This document shows positions 32,063 to 42,821 of a stretch of DNA of 64,000 nt, in pieces; position 1 is the stretch's first letter, and the number at the start of each line of letters is the position of its first letter. The notes under the pieces were generated by a model that did not search any database, was not told the DNA's origin, and was given only the letters and a program-made list of their open reading frames with translations. A program made the position numbers and the translations under genes. The stretch spans positions 186,001 to 250,000 of the forward strand of contig NZ_JYLK01000002.1 of NCBI RefSeq assembly GCF_001439805.1, written 5' to 3'. The stretch is from Pseudomonas trivialis. Its GTDB lineage: Bacteria; Pseudomonadota; Gammaproteobacteria; Pseudomonadales; Pseudomonadaceae.

Positions 32063-32092
32063 TGCGGGCGAAGCATGGCGCAACCAGCGATC

Positions 32093-33142
<1,050 letters not shown>

Positions 33143-33174
33143 CTAGGCAACGCGTGGGTAAAAAAGTGCGGCAA

Positions 33175-33203
33175 ACTCTAACAACGACAGGGATTTTGGG
33201 CAA
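33175..33203 (-). promoter_or_regulatory. Candidate mreB promoter
   Basis: On the minus strand TTGCCC (-35) and TAGAGT (-10) are separated by 17 bases, ending 45 bases before mreB. Each box matches four of six consensus positions. The 210-base gap also serves the divergent gatC; no clear plus-strand promoter was found. Confidence 0.35.
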
Positions 33204-33340
33204 GGCGCCAATGTGCTAAATTGGCCGACTTTCTGTGCACCAACCCCCACAATCGCGGCCTTATGACCGTAGAAATGCGGTAGTGTTCCGACAATCTAAC
33301 ACACGGACGCCCTCCGTTCCGTTTTCCACTGGAGATTCCC

Positions 33341-33628
33341 ATGGCGCTTGAACGCTCCGACGTGGAAAAAATCGCGCATCTGGCCTCGCTTGGCCTCAAT
33401 GATGCCGATCTTCCACAGACCACCGCAGCCCTGAACAGCATTCTGGGGCTGGTTGACCAGATGCAGGCCGTCAATACCGACGGCATCGAGCCCCTGGCTC
33501 ACCCGCTGGAAGCCAGCCAGCGCCTGCGCGCAGACGTCGTGACCGAACGCGATAATCGCGAGGCCTACCAGTCCATCGCGCCAGCGGTCGAAAACGGCCT
33601 GTATCTGGTTCCGAAAGTCATCGACTAA
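33341..33628 (+). CDS. gatC: Asp/Glu-tRNA amidotransferase subunit C
   Basis: Small 95-residue subunit that wraps around GatA and holds the GatCAB complex together. GatCAB converts Glu-tRNA(Gln) and/or Asp-tRNA(Asn) to the amidated forms. The N-terminus ([17 protein letters not shown]) and the central LAHPLE motif are typical. First of gatC-gatA-gatB. Confidence 0.94.
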   Translation: MALERSDVEKIAHLASLGLNDADLPQTTAALNSILGLVDQMQAVNTDGIEPLAHPLEASQRLRADVVTERDNREAYQSIAPAVENGLYLVPKVID

Positions 33629-33644
33629 AGGGAAAGAGCCTTTC

Positions 33645-35096
33645 ATGCATCACATGACTCTGGCCGAGATCGCCCGCGGTCTCGCCGAAAAAAAGTTTTC
33701 TTCTGAAGAATTGACCAAAACCCTGCTGGCGCGTATCGCCGAGCTCGATCCCAAGGTCAACAGCTTCATCAGCCTCACCGAAGAGCTGGCCCTGAGCCAG
33801 GCGAAAGCCGCGGATGCACGTCGCGCCAACGGTGAAAATGGCGCACTGCTGGGCGCGCCCATCGCCCACAAGGATTTGTTCTGCACACAGGGCATTCGCA
33901 CCAGCTGCGGCTCGAAGATGCTCGACAACTTCAAGGCGCCCTACGACGCCACCGTGGTGTCCAAACTCGCCGCCGCCGGGGCCGTGACCCTGGGCAAGAC
34001 CAACATGGACGAATTCGCCATGGGTTCTGCCAACGAGTCGAGCTACTACGGCGCAGTGAAAAACCCGTGGAATCTGGAACACGTACCGGGCGGCTCATCC
34101 GGTGGTTCGGCCGCTGCCGTTGCCGCCCGCCTGCTGCCGGCCGCCACGGCCACCGACACCGGCGGCTCGATCCGCCAGCCCGCCGCCTTCACCAACCTCA
34201 CCGGCCTGAAGCCGACCTACGGCCGTGTGTCCCGCTGGGGCATGATCGCCTACGCATCGAGCCTCGATCAGGGCGGCCCATTGGCGCGCACAGCCGAAGA
34301 CTGCGCGATATTGCTGCAAGGCATGGCCGGCTTCGATGCGCAGGACTCCACCAGCATCGATGAACCGGTGCCAGACTATAGCGCCAGCCTCAACACCTCG
34401 CTCAAGGGCCTGCGCATCGGCGTGCCGAAGGAATACTTCAGCGCCGGCCTCGACCCGCGTATCGCCGAACTTGTGCACAACAGCGTCAAGACGCTGGAAG
34501 GCCTCGGCGCCGTGATCAAGGAAATCAGCCTGCCGAACAACCAGCACGCGATTCCCGCCTACTACGTGATCGCCCCGGCCGAGGCGTCCTCCAACCTGTC
34601 GCGCTTCGACGGCGTGCGTTTTGGCTACCGCTGCGAAAACCCCAAAGATCTTACCGATCTGTACAAACGCTCCCGTGGCGAAGGCTTCGGCGTCGAAGTA
34701 CAGCGGCGCATCATGGTCGGCGCCTACGCGCTGTCGGCCGGCTACTACGACGCGTACTACCTCAAGGCGCAAAAAATCCGTCGCCTGATCAAGAACGACT
34801 TCATGGCGGCCTTTGAAGAAGTCGATGTGATCCTCGGCCCAACCACGCCGAACCCGGCGTGGAAAATCGGTGCCAAGACCGGCGATCCGATTGCCGAGTA
34901 CCTCGAAGACCTCTACACCATCACCGCCAACCTCGCGGGCCTGCCGGGCTTGTCCATGCCGGCCGGTTTCGTTGACGGTCTGCCGGTGGGCGTGCAACTG
35001 CTCGCGCCGTATTTCCAGGAAGGCCGCCTGCTCAATGTGGCGCACCAGTACCAGTTGAACACTGACTGGCACACCCGCACCCCAACCGGCTTCTGA
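33645..35096 (+). CDS. gatA: Asp/Glu-tRNA amidotransferase subunit A
   Basis: Amidase-signature enzyme of 483 residues that releases ammonia from glutamine for GatB. The Ser-cisSer-Lys triad is visible: Lys in APIAHKDLF, cis-Ser in the [11 protein letters not shown] segment, and [11 protein letters not shown] before it. It follows gatC by 16 bases and precedes gatB by 10 bases. Confidence 0.97.
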   Translation: MHHMTLAEIARGLAEKKFSSEELTKTLLARIAELDPKVNSFISLTEELALSQAKAADARRANGENGALLGAPIAHKDLFCTQGIRTSCGSKMLDNFKAPYDATVVSKLAAAGAVTLGKTNMDEFAMGSANESSYYGAVKNPWNLEHVPGGSSGGSAAAVAARLLPAATATDTGGSIRQPAAFTNLTGLKPTYGRVSRWGMIAYASSLDQGGPLARTAEDCAILLQGMAGFDAQDSTSIDEPVPDYSASLNTSLKGLRIGVPKEYFSAGLDPRIAELVHNSVKTLEGLGAVIKEISLPNNQHAIPAYYVIAPAEASSNLSRFDGVRFGYRCENPKDLTDLYKRSRGEGFGVEVQRRIMVGAYALSAGYYDAYYLKAQKIRRLIKNDFMAAFEEVDVILGPTTPNPAWKIGAKTGDPIAEYLEDLYTITANLAGLPGLSMPAGFVDGLPVGVQLLAPYFQEGRLLNVAHQYQLNTDWHTRTPTGF

Positions 35097-35106
35097 GGAG
35101 AACACT

Positions 35107-36552
35107 ATGCAATGGGAAGTTGTGATCGGGCTGGAGATTCATACCCAGCTCGCCACCCAATCGAAGATTTTCTCCGGCAGCGCCACCACGTTCGGCGCAG
35201 GGCCCAACACCCAGGCCAGCCTCGTCGACCTGGGCATGCCCGGCGTGTTGCCGGTGCTGAACCAGGAAGCGGTGCGCATGGCGGTGATGTTCGGCCTGGC
35301 GATCGACGCCGAAATCGGCCAGCACAACGTGTTCGCGCGCAAGAACTACTTCTACCCGGACCTGCCCAAGGGCTACCAGATCAGCCAGATGGAATTGCCG
35401 ATCGTCGGCAAGGGCTACCTGGACATCCCGCTGGAAGATGGCACCATCAAGCGCGTCGGCGTGACCCGTGCGCACTTGGAAGAAGATGCCGGCAAGAGCC
35501 TGCATGAAGAATTCAACGGCGCCACCGGCATCGACCTGAACCGCGCCGGCACGCCGCTGCTGGAGATCGTCTCCGAGCCGGACATGCGCAGCGCCAAGGA
35601 AGCCGTGGCCTACGTCAAGACGATCCACGCGCTGGTGCGTTACCTCGGCATCTGCGACGGCAACATGGCCGAAGGCTCTCTGCGTTGCGACTGCAACGTG
35701 TCGGTGCGGCCAAAAGGCCAGACCGAGTACGGCACACGCTGCGAGATCAAGAACGTCAACTCGTTCCGCTTCATCGAAAAGGCAATCAACACCGAAGTGC
35801 GTCGCCAGATCGAACTGATCGAGGACGGCGGCAAGGTCATACAGCAAACCCGCCTGTACGACCCGAACAAAGACGAGACCCGCGCCATGCGCAGCAAGGA
35901 GGAAGCCAACGACTACCGTTACTTCCCCGACCCGGACCTGCTGCCGGTGGTCATCGAGGACTCGTTCCTCAATGACATCCGCGCCACCCTGCCGGAGCTG
36001 CCGCCGCAGAAGCGCGAGCGCTTCCAGGCGCAGTTCGGCCTTTCGGAGTACGACGCCAGCGTGCTGGCCTCCAGCCGCGAGCAGGCCGACTACTTCGAAA
36101 AGGTCGTGAGCATTGCCGGTGACGCCAAGCTTGCGGCCAACTGGGTCATGGTCGAACTGGGCAGCCTGCTGAACAAACAAGCCCTGGAAATCGACGAAGC
36201 GCCGGTCTCGGCCGGGCAACTGGGCGGCATGCTGCTGCGCATCAAGGACAACACCATCTCCGGCAAGATTGCCAAGACGGTGTTCGAAGCGATGGCGGCA
36301 GGCGAAGGCAACGCTGACGAGATCATCGAGACGCGCGGCCTCAAGCAAGTCACCGACAGCGGCGCCATCTCCGCCGTGCTCGATGAAATGCTCGCGGCCA
36401 ATGCCGAACAGGTCGAACAATACCGCGCGGCCGATGAAGCCAAGCGCGGCAAGATGTTCGGCTTCTTTGTCGGCCAGGCGATGAAAGCGTCCAAAGGCAA
36501 GGCCAACCCGCAACAGGTGAACGAGCTGCTCAAAAGCAAACTCGAAGGCTGA
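35107..36552 (+). CDS. gatB: Asp/Glu-tRNA amidotransferase subunit B
   Basis: The 481-residue subunit that activates the misacylated tRNA and transfers ammonia to it. The N-terminus [13 protein letters not shown] and the conserved [18 protein letters not shown] segment are clear. The C-terminal YqeY-like tRNA-binding tail ends with [13 protein letters not shown]. Last gene of the operon, followed by a hairpin. Confidence 0.97.
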   Translation: MQWEVVIGLEIHTQLATQSKIFSGSATTFGAGPNTQASLVDLGMPGVLPVLNQEAVRMAVMFGLAIDAEIGQHNVFARKNYFYPDLPKGYQISQMELPIVGKGYLDIPLEDGTIKRVGVTRAHLEEDAGKSLHEEFNGATGIDLNRAGTPLLEIVSEPDMRSAKEAVAYVKTIHALVRYLGICDGNMAEGSLRCDCNVSVRPKGQTEYGTRCEIKNVNSFRFIEKAINTEVRRQIELIEDGGKVIQQTRLYDPNKDETRAMRSKEEANDYRYFPDPDLLPVVIEDSFLNDIRATLPELPPQKRERFQAQFGLSEYDASVLASSREQADYFEKVVSIAGDAKLAANWVMVELGSLLNKQALEIDEAPVSAGQLGGMLLRIKDNTISGKIAKTVFEAMAAGEGNADEIIETRGLKQVTDSGAISAVLDEMLAANAEQVEQYRAADEAKRGKMFGFFVGQAMKASKGKANPQQVNELLKSKLEG

Positions 36553-36560
36553 TAGCGGTA

Positions 36561-36601
36561 GAGGGTCCGGGCGGGATTTCACCTCCAACCCGGACCCTTT
36601 G
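36561..36601 (+). terminator. Terminator-like hairpin after gatB
   Basis: AGGGTCCGGG (36562-36571) pairs perfectly with CCCGGACCCT (36589-36598), 10 bases after the gatB stop. Only three T residues follow, so termination may be partial. Confidence 0.6.
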
Positions 36602-36615
36602 TGGAATCGGCCCCC

Positions 36616-36705
36616 ATGTGGGAGGGGGCTTGCTCCCGATAGCGGTGTATCAGCTTGCACACCTGTGTCTGACACGCCGCTATCGGGAGCAAGCCCCTCC
36701 CCCAT
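36616..36705. repeat. REP/REPIN-like inverted repeat, copy C
   Basis: Arms at 36616-36645 and 36677-36705 share GGGGGCTTGCTCCCGATAGC and its complement, one of the best-preserved pairs in the window. It lies between gatB and the RlpA-like gene. Confidence 0.88.
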
Positions 36706-36747
36706 CAGCCCTCTTTTTTCACAGTTGATACGGGGGTAACGTCGAAC

Positions 36748-37119
36748 ATGAAGCGTCTACTCGGTCTCCTGGCCCTGTCTTCCCTGCTGGGCGGTTGCGC
36801 CAGCGGCCTTATCGACCCCAATGGCTACGACGAAACCGGCACCGCCTCCTATTACGGCGCCAAACACCATGGCAACCGCACCGCCAGCGGTGAACCCTTC
36901 AACCAGAACGCCCTGACCGCCGCCCATCGGCGCCTGCCCTTCGGCACGCAGGTCAAGGTGACCAATCTCGACAATAACCGCTCCGTGATCGTACGTATCA
37001 ATGATCGCGGTCCGCATTCCCGTGGGCGCCTGATCGACCTTTCACGCCAGGCGGCCGCACAATTGGGCATGCTGAGCCGCGGCACTGCACGGGTTCGCGT
37101 GCAGGCCATGAGCAACTGA
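36748..37119 (+). CDS. Short RlpA-like lipoprotein (double-psi beta-barrel only)
   Basis: A 123-residue outer-membrane-type lipoprotein: signal peptide MKRLLGLLALSSLLGG followed by lipobox LGGC with Cys17. The rest is a single RlpA-type double-psi beta-barrel with ASYYGAKHHGNRTASGE and VRINDRGPH, the segments that hold active residues in RlpA lytic transglycosylases. It lacks the C-terminal SPOR domain that sends full-length RlpA (over 300 residues) to the division septum, so its location and role may differ. A classical rlpA is expected elsewhere in the genome. Confidence 0.85.
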   Translation: MKRLLGLLALSSLLGGCASGLIDPNGYDETGTASYYGAKHHGNRTASGEPFNQNALTAAHRRLPFGTQVKVTNLDNNRSVIVRINDRGPHSRGRLIDLSRQAAAQLGMLSRGTARVRVQAMSN

Positions 37120-37129
37120 ACAAGGAGCC

Positions 37130-38224
37130 TTGACCATTTTCGGACTCACCGCACTCTCGCCCTGGAGCCTGCTCGAACTGGTCAGCGGCCTGCTGCTGCT
37201 GATCGTCGGCGCCGAAGTCCTGGTGCGCGCCGCCGTGCGCCTGGCCGCCAGCCTCAAGGTGCGCCCGCTGATCATCGGCCTGACCATCGTCGCCTTCGGC
37301 AGCAGCGCGCCGCAGATGACCGTCAGCCTGCAGGCCACCCTCGCCGGCAATACCGATATCGCCGTGGGCAGCGTGATCGGCAGCAGCATCTTCAACGTCC
37401 TCGTCACCCTGGGCCTCGCGGCCCTGATCATCCCGCTGCGGGTGTCACGCCAGCTGGTACGCCTGGACATCCCGGTGATGATCGTCGCCGCGCTGCTGGT
37501 GTTCACCCTCGCGGCCAATGAGGAACTGACACCCCTCGACGGCCTGCTATTGCTGATCGCGCTGCTGGCCTACCTCGGCGTGCTGCATTACCAGACGCGC
37601 CATTCACGGCGCCCGCGCACTCTCGACACGGTGGCCCGGGCGCCGTGGCTGAGCAGCGTATTGCGCATCGTTGGCGGACTGCTGGTGCTGGTGCTGGCCG
37701 GGCATTTACTGCTTGGCGCGGCGGTGGACGTGGCGAGCGACCTGGGCCTGTCGGAGCGTATCGTCGGGCTGACGCTGATCGGCGTCGGCACGTCCCTGCC
37801 GTGCCTGGCGACGTCGCTGATCGCCGCCCTGCGCGGCGAGCGCGAGATTGCCGTGGGCAACGTCATCGGCAGCAACCTGTTCAACCTGCTCGGGGTGCTG
37901 GGGCTCACCGCCCTGCTCGCGCCGACGCCCCTGTCGGTGTCGCCCAATGCCGTGGACTTCGACCTGCCGGTGATGCTCGGCGTGGTGGTGCTGTGCCTGC
38001 CGGTGTTCTACAGCGGCTACCGCGTGACCCGCGCCGAAGGCCTGGTGATGCTGGGCCTGTACCTGGCGTATGGGCTGCATGTGATGGCGTTTACTACGGG
38101 CATGCCCCTGGCCGGCAAGCTTGAACACCTGATGCTGTATTACGTCCTGCCGGCGCTGGTGGCTTTTCTGTTGCTCAGCACGCTGCGCGCTTGGCGCCGC
38201 CAACACAAGAGGGAACCGCAATGA
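37130..38224 (+). CDS. CaCA-type cation exchanger with altered alpha-repeats (TTG start)
   Basis: A 364-residue inner-membrane protein with about ten hydrophobic segments and two inverted Na_Ca_ex repeats, like the calcium/sodium antiporter YrbG. The first alpha-repeat reads AFGSSAPQMTVS and the second GVGTSLPCLATS. In working exchangers the residue after the Pro is Glu in both repeats. Here it is Gln and Cys, so the usual two acidic ion ligands are missing. The TTG start has AAGGAGCC directly upstream, and no nearer ATG exists. The stop overlaps the start of the next gene. Transported ion uncertain. Confidence 0.85.
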   Translation: MTIFGLTALSPWSLLELVSGLLLLIVGAEVLVRAAVRLAASLKVRPLIIGLTIVAFGSSAPQMTVSLQATLAGNTDIAVGSVIGSSIFNVLVTLGLAALIIPLRVSRQLVRLDIPVMIVAALLVFTLAANEELTPLDGLLLLIALLAYLGVLHYQTRHSRRPRTLDTVARAPWLSSVLRIVGGLLVLVLAGHLLLGAAVDVASDLGLSERIVGLTLIGVGTSLPCLATSLIAALRGEREIAVGNVIGSNLFNLLGVLGLTALLAPTPLSVSPNAVDFDLPVMLGVVVLCLPVFYSGYRVTRAEGLVMLGLYLAYGLHVMAFTTGMPLAGKLEHLMLYYVLPALVAFLLLSTLRAWRRQHKREPQ

Positions 38225-38604
38225 CCGATCAGAAGAAAACCGGCGTCGCCATGCGTCGCCAGGTGATGGGCGATGTGTTCGTCGACCGCGCCCTGGGCAA
38301 TGCCACCGAATTCACCCAGCCGTTGCAGGACTTCGTCAACGACCATGCCTGGGGCAGCGTGTGGAACCGCGAGGGGTTACCGCTCAAGACTCGCAGCCTG
38401 ATTACCCTCGCCGCCCTCACCGCGCTCAAGTGCCCGCAGGAACTGAAGGGTCACGTGCGCGGTGCCTTGAACAATGGCTGTACGGTGGAAGAGATTCGCG
38501 AAGCCCTGCTGCATTGCGCGGTGTATGCGGGGGTGCCGGCGGCGATTGATGCATTTCGGGCGGCGCAGGAGGTGATTGAGGTGTATCAGGCAGAGCAGCA
38601 GTGA
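38221..38604 (+). CDS. Carboxymuconolactone decarboxylase-family protein
   Basis: A 127-residue protein of the CMD/AhpD-like fold close in size to PcaC (4-carboxymuconolactone decarboxylase). The family core with WNREGLPLKTRSLITLAALTAL and EIREALLHCAVYAGVPAA is clear. It overlaps the exchanger gene by 4 bases. No other protocatechuate-pathway genes are near, so a true PcaC role is not supported by context. Confidence 0.82.
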   Translation: MTDQKKTGVAMRRQVMGDVFVDRALGNATEFTQPLQDFVNDHAWGSVWNREGLPLKTRSLITLAALTALKCPQELKGHVRGALNNGCTVEEIREALLHCAVYAGVPAAIDAFRAAQEVIEVYQAEQQ

Positions 38605-38626
38605 TCTTCGGATAGCTATCGCAACC

Positions 38627-39568
38627 TCAGATCCATCCACCCGCCTGCAACACGAAAATCCCGATATTGGTGGTCACCGCTGCCATCAGAGTGGTGATCA
38701 CGATAATCGCTGCCGCCAGCTCGTGATTACCCTCGGCCGCCCGGGCCATCACATAACTGGCTGCGGCGGTGGGCGCACCGAAGTACAGAAACAGAATCCC
38801 CAGCTCCGGCCCGCGAAAGCCCAGCAGCCAAGCCCCCAGGGTGGCGACGATCGGCAGCCAGACCATCTTCATCAGGCTCGCACTGAGCGCCATGTTGCCG
38901 CTTTTGCGCAGCGCCGCCAGGGACAAGGTGCCGCCGATGCAGATCAGCGCCAACGGCAGCGTGGTGTCGGCCAGGTACTGCATGGACTTTTCCAGCCAGC
39001 CGGGCACGCCAAGCTGGAAGTAGGCGAACGGCGCGGCGGCGAACACGCTGATGATCAGCGGATTGGCCAGCACACTCTTGCAGATGCTCCATGGGTCGGA
39101 CTTGATCACCGGGCTGTACACCGCCAGCACGATGGTCGACAGCGTGTTGTAGAGCAGGATCACCAACGCCGCGAGGACGGCGCCCAGGGAGATGCCGTAG
39201 TCGCCGTACATGCTGGCGGCCAGCGCCAGGCCGATCACCCCGTTGTTGCCGCGAAACGCGCCTTGGGCATAGATACCCCGGTCCGCCGGCTTGCAGCGAA
39301 AAATCGCCCAGCCCCAGGCCACGGCAAAACTCAGCACGGTGGCGACCGCAAAATAGATCAGCAAGCCCGGTTGGAGCGCCGCATGCAGGTCGGCGTGCAG
39401 GATGCCGAGAAACAGCAGCGCCGGCATGGTGACGTTGAACACCAGGGAGGAAGCGGTGTGGATAAAGTTGTCGTTGATCCAGTTGATGCGCTTGAGCAGC
39501 ACACCGAGAAACAGCATGGCAAACACCGGCGCGGTGATGGTGAGGGTGGTGAGGAAGATAGCCAGCAT
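38627..39568 (-). CDS. AEC-family transporter (auxin efflux carrier type)
   Basis: A 313-residue inner-membrane protein with about ten hydrophobic segments in two halves, matching the Mem_trans/AEC family that includes malonate and malate carriers. GILLKRI-like loops and the ARAAEGNHELAAAIIVITT end are typical. It converges on the decarboxylase-like gene with a 22-base gap. The substrate cannot be told from sequence. Confidence 0.85.
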   Translation of the reverse strand: MLAIFLTTLTITAPVFAMLFLGVLLKRINWINDNFIHTASSLVFNVTMPALLFLGILHADLHAALQPGLLIYFAVATVLSFAVAWGWAIFRCKPADRGIYAQGAFRGNNGVIGLALAASMYGDYGISLGAVLAALVILLYNTLSTIVLAVYSPVIKSDPWSICKSVLANPLIISVFAAAPFAYFQLGVPGWLEKSMQYLADTTLPLALICIGGTLSLAALRKSGNMALSASLMKMVWLPIVATLGAWLLGFRGPELGILFLYFGAPTAAASYVMARAAEGNHELAAAIIVITTLMAAVTTNIGIFVLQAGGWI

Positions 39569-39640
39569 GCCGGGGAGAACCTTTGAGCGTCGTCAGAGGG
39601 TCAATGATAAGCCATGCGGCGCGGTGGCGTCTGGTAGCCC

Positions 39641-39697
39641 GCTCCCACATCTTGAACTGTGAATGCAGTCAAATGTGGGAGGGGGCTTGCTCCCGAT
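39641..39697. repeat. REP-like element, single arm (copy D)
   Basis: A complete arm (ATGTGGGAGGGGGCTTGCTC and on to GATA) lies at 39672-39697. Only a 10-base remnant of the opposite arm (GCTCCCACAT) is left at 39641-39650. It lies downstream of garD. Confidence 0.7.
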
Positions 39698-39712
39698 ACA
39701 GGCGACGCGGTC

Positions 39713-41266
39713 TCAGGTAATCGGCGCCGGATTGAACAGGGTAATGTCGTTATGCAGCTTGTGATGCTCGGCCCAGGTCTGTTTCTTGCCGCTGGCCACG
39801 TCCAGGTAGAAGTGGAACAACTCCCAGCCCAGCTCCTCGATGCTCGCCCGCCCCGTGGCGATGCGTCCGGCGTCGATGTCGATCAGGTCCGGCCAGCGCT
39901 GCGCCAGCTCCGTGCGCGTCGACACCTTCACCACCGGCGCCATCGCCAGCCCGTAGGGCGTGCCACGGCCAGTGGTGAACACGTGCAGGTTCATGCCCGC
40001 CGCCAGTTGCAAGGTGCCACACACAAAGTCGCTGGCCGGCGTCGCGCAAAAGATCAGGCCCTTGCTCTTGAAGCGCTCGCCGGGGCCCAGCACGCCGTTG
40101 ATCGCGCTGCTGCCGGACTTGACGATGGAGCCCAGGGACTTCTCGACAATGTTCGACAACCCGCCCTTCTTGTTGCCCGGCGTGGTGTTGGCACTGCGGT
40201 CCGCCTCGCCCTTGGCCAGGTAACGGTCGTACCAGTCCATTTCCCGCACAAGCTCCTGGGCAATTTCCTTCGTTTGCGCGCGCGACGTGAGCAGGTAGAT
40301 GGCATCACGGACTTCGGTCACTTCGGAAAACATCACCGTGGCGCCGGCCCGCAACAGCAGATCCGAGGCATAGCCCAGCGCCGGGTTGGCGGTGATGCCG
40401 GAGAACGCATCGCTGCCGCCGCACTGCATGCCCAGGATCAGCTCGGACGCCGGCACGGTTTCGCGGCGGCGCTGGTCGAGTTTTTTCAGGCGGGTTTCGG
40501 CCAGCGCCATGATCTGCTCGATCATTTCGGTGAACCCGTGGCTGGAATCCTGCAGCCGATACAGCCACGGCTCGCTCAGGTCGACCGAGCTGTCGTTCTC
40601 ATGCATAACCTGCCCGGCCTGCAGTTTCTCGCAGCCCAGGCTGATCACCAGCGCCTCGCCGCCCAGGTTCGGGTTGCGCGCCAGGTTGCGCACGGTGCGG
40701 ATCGGGATGTAGGCATCCGTCGCGGTGATCGCCACGCCGCAACCATAGCTGTGGGTCAGCGCCACCACGTCATCGACGTGAGGATACTTGGGCAGCAGTT
40801 CGTCCTTGATGCGCTTGACCGCATGGTCGAGTACACCGGTAACGCACTGCACCGTGGTGGTGATGCCGAGGATATTGCGCGTGCCCACGGTGCCGTCGGC
40901 GTTGCGATAGCCCTCGAACGTAAACCCTTCCAACGGCGCCTGGGTTTCAGGCACGTCGGTGGACAGCGGCAGGCTGTCCAGCGGCGGCGCGGTGGGCATG
41001 CGCAGTTGGTCTTCCTGCACCCAACTGCCGCGCGGAATCGGCGTCTGGGCATAACCGATGGTCTGGCCGTAGCGAATGATCTGACCGCCTTCGGGAATAT
41101 CTTCCAGGGTCACCTTGTGGCTCTGGGGGATGAAATCCACGGTGACCAGGCCGTCCGGGAACTCGGTCCCGGCCGGGACGCCCTGGTCATTGACCACGAT
41201 CACCACGTTGTCGCGCTCGTGCAAACGGATCGAGCGCGGCGAGTCGGCATGTTCAATCAATTGCAT
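39713..41266 (-). CDS. garD: Galactarate dehydratase
   Basis: Dehydrates meso-galactarate (mucate) to 5-keto-4-deoxy-D-glucarate. With ATG at 41266 it has 517 residues, close to E. coli GarD. An N-terminal SAF-like domain (about 1-90) is followed by the large UxaA/GarD domain with [25 protein letters not shown] and SLGCEKLQ. Six more Cys and His-rich stretches fit its iron need. It is 11 bases after the MFS gene and the last of the galactarate block. Confidence 0.93.
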   Translation of the reverse strand: MQLIEHADSPRSIRLHERDNVVIVVNDQGVPAGTEFPDGLVTVDFIPQSHKVTLEDIPEGGQIIRYGQTIGYAQTPIPRGSWVQEDQLRMPTAPPLDSLPLSTDVPETQAPLEGFTFEGYRNADGTVGTRNILGITTTVQCVTGVLDHAVKRIKDELLPKYPHVDDVVALTHSYGCGVAITATDAYIPIRTVRNLARNPNLGGEALVISLGCEKLQAGQVMHENDSSVDLSEPWLYRLQDSSHGFTEMIEQIMALAETRLKKLDQRRRETVPASELILGMQCGGSDAFSGITANPALGYASDLLLRAGATVMFSEVTEVRDAIYLLTSRAQTKEIAQELVREMDWYDRYLAKGEADRSANTTPGNKKGGLSNIVEKSLGSIVKSGSSAINGVLGPGERFKSKGLIFCATPASDFVCGTLQLAAGMNLHVFTTGRGTPYGLAMAPVVKVSTRTELAQRWPDLIDIDAGRIATGRASIEELGWELFHFYLDVASGKKQTWAEHHKLHNDITLFNPAPIT

Positions 41267-41277
41267 CACGAGGCCTC

Positions 41278-42642
41278 TCAGGAATGCGCTTCGGTTAGGT
41301 TGGTCAACGCTGGCCCCTTGCTTGGCGGCTCTTTGAGTACGACACGCTTGATCGGGCCGACAATGACCAGGTAGCTGAACACCGCCACCAGCGCGTTGGC
41401 GCCGACGAACACCAGCGCCCATTTGAACGAGCCGGTGGTGCTGATGATGTAGCCGATCACGATGGGCGTGGTGATCGACGCCAGGTTACCGAAGGTGTTG
41501 AACAAGCCGCCACTGAGGCCGGCGATCTGTTTGGGCGAGGTGTCGGACACCACCGCCCAACCCAGTGCGCCAACGCCTTTGCCGAAGAAGGCCAGGGCCA
41601 TGAAGCCCACCACCATCCATTCGATATCCACGTAGTTGCAGGCCACGATGCTGCTGGAAATCAGCAGGCCGCCAATGATCGGCGCCTTGCGTGCGAAGGT
41701 CAGCGAATGCCCCTTGCGCAGCAGGTAGTCGGAAATCACCCCGCCCAGCACACCGCCGATAAAGCCGCAGATGGCCGGCAACGAGGCGATGAAACCGGCC
41801 TTGAGGATGGTCATGCCACGGTCCTGCACCAGGTACACCGGAAACCAGGTCAGGAAGAAGTAGGTGATGCCGTTGATGCAGTACTGGCCCAGGTACACGC
41901 CGAGCATCATGCGGTTGGTCAGCAACTGGCGGATGTAATCCCACTTCGGGCCGTCGGTTTTCTTGCCCTTGCCCTTGTCCTGATCCATGTCGACCATCGC
42001 GCCATTGGCCGCAATGTAATCGAGCTCGGCAGCGTTGATCATCGGGTGCTGGCGCGGGCTGTGGATCACTTTCAGCCAGACCAGCGAGAAGACGATGCCG
42101 ATCACGCCCATCACGATAAACACGTGCTGCCAGCCGAAGCTGTAGACGATCCAGCCCATCAGCGGCGCGAACAGCACCGTGGCAAAGTACTGCGCCGAGT
42201 TGAAAATCGCCGACGCCGTGCCGCGCTCGGCCGTGGGAAACCACGCCGCGACGATACGGGCATTGCCGGGGAACGACGGTGCTTCGGCCAAGCCCACCAT
42301 GAAGCGCAGCATGAACAGCGCGACCACGGCGGTGGAGATACCGAATTCACCGACATAGCCTTGCAGCACGGTGAACAGCGACCAGGTAAAGATGCTCAGC
42401 GCATAGACTTTCTTCGAGCCGAACCGGTCGAGCAACCAGCCACCGGGTATTTGTCCGGCCACGTAGGCCCAACCGAATGCAGAGAAGATATAACCGAGGG
42501 TGACCGCGTCGATACCGAGGTCTTTTTGCAGGCTGGAGCCGGCGATGGCGATGGTGGCCCGGTCGGCGTAGTTGATCGTGGTCACCAAAAACAGCATGAA
42601 CAGGATCAAATAGCGGACATGGGTCGGCTTGGTCGCTTGCAT
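41278..42642 (-). CDS. MFS transporter for galactarate/glucarate (GudP/GarP type)
   Basis: A 454-residue carrier of the anion:cation symporter branch of the MFS, with twelve hydrophobic segments and the family marks [12 protein letters not shown] near the start and [15 protein letters not shown] in the first loop. The sequence fits the GudP/GarP/DgoT group of sugar-acid importers. It sits directly before garD in the same operon, which points to galactarate and/or glucarate as substrate. Confidence 0.9.
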   Translation of the reverse strand: MQATKPTHVRYLILFMLFLVTTINYADRATIAIAGSSLQKDLGIDAVTLGYIFSAFGWAYVAGQIPGGWLLDRFGSKKVYALSIFTWSLFTVLQGYVGEFGISTAVVALFMLRFMVGLAEAPSFPGNARIVAAWFPTAERGTASAIFNSAQYFATVLFAPLMGWIVYSFGWQHVFIVMGVIGIVFSLVWLKVIHSPRQHPMINAAELDYIAANGAMVDMDQDKGKGKKTDGPKWDYIRQLLTNRMMLGVYLGQYCINGITYFFLTWFPVYLVQDRGMTILKAGFIASLPAICGFIGGVLGGVISDYLLRKGHSLTFARKAPIIGGLLISSSIVACNYVDIEWMVVGFMALAFFGKGVGALGWAVVSDTSPKQIAGLSGGLFNTFGNLASITTPIVIGYIISTTGSFKWALVFVGANALVAVFSYLVIVGPIKRVVLKEPPSKGPALTNLTEAHS

Positions 42643-42706
42643 GTAGAAGTACTCCCACTAATTATTTTTTTTGCGGGTAATCAAGTTGTGCTGCGGACAC
42701 GGCCTC

Positions 42707-42795
42707 ATGTAGGAGCTGGCTTGCCCGCGATACAGGCACTGCGGTGTGTCAGGCACACACCGGTGATGCTATCGCAGGCAAGTCAGCTCCCACAC
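42707..42795. repeat. REP/REPIN-like inverted repeat, copy E (divergent)
   Basis: Arms at 42707-42732 and 42769-42795 share a changed core, AGGAGCTGGCTTGCCCGCGA, paired with TATCGCAGGCAAGTCAGCTCC. It is a relative of the GGGGGCTTGC family with several substitutions matched in both arms. It separates the dehydrogenase gene from the MFS gene. Confidence 0.7.
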
Positions 42796-42821
42796 AAAGC
42801 AGGCGCCACAGGTGTTGCGTA

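Noticed and set aside
38627..39650. A long minus-strand frame (38727-39650) overlapping the AEC carrier in another frame
   Set aside because: The overlapping frame 38627-39568 encodes a coherent membrane carrier with ten hydrophobic segments; the other is Arg/His-rich with no recognisable fold.
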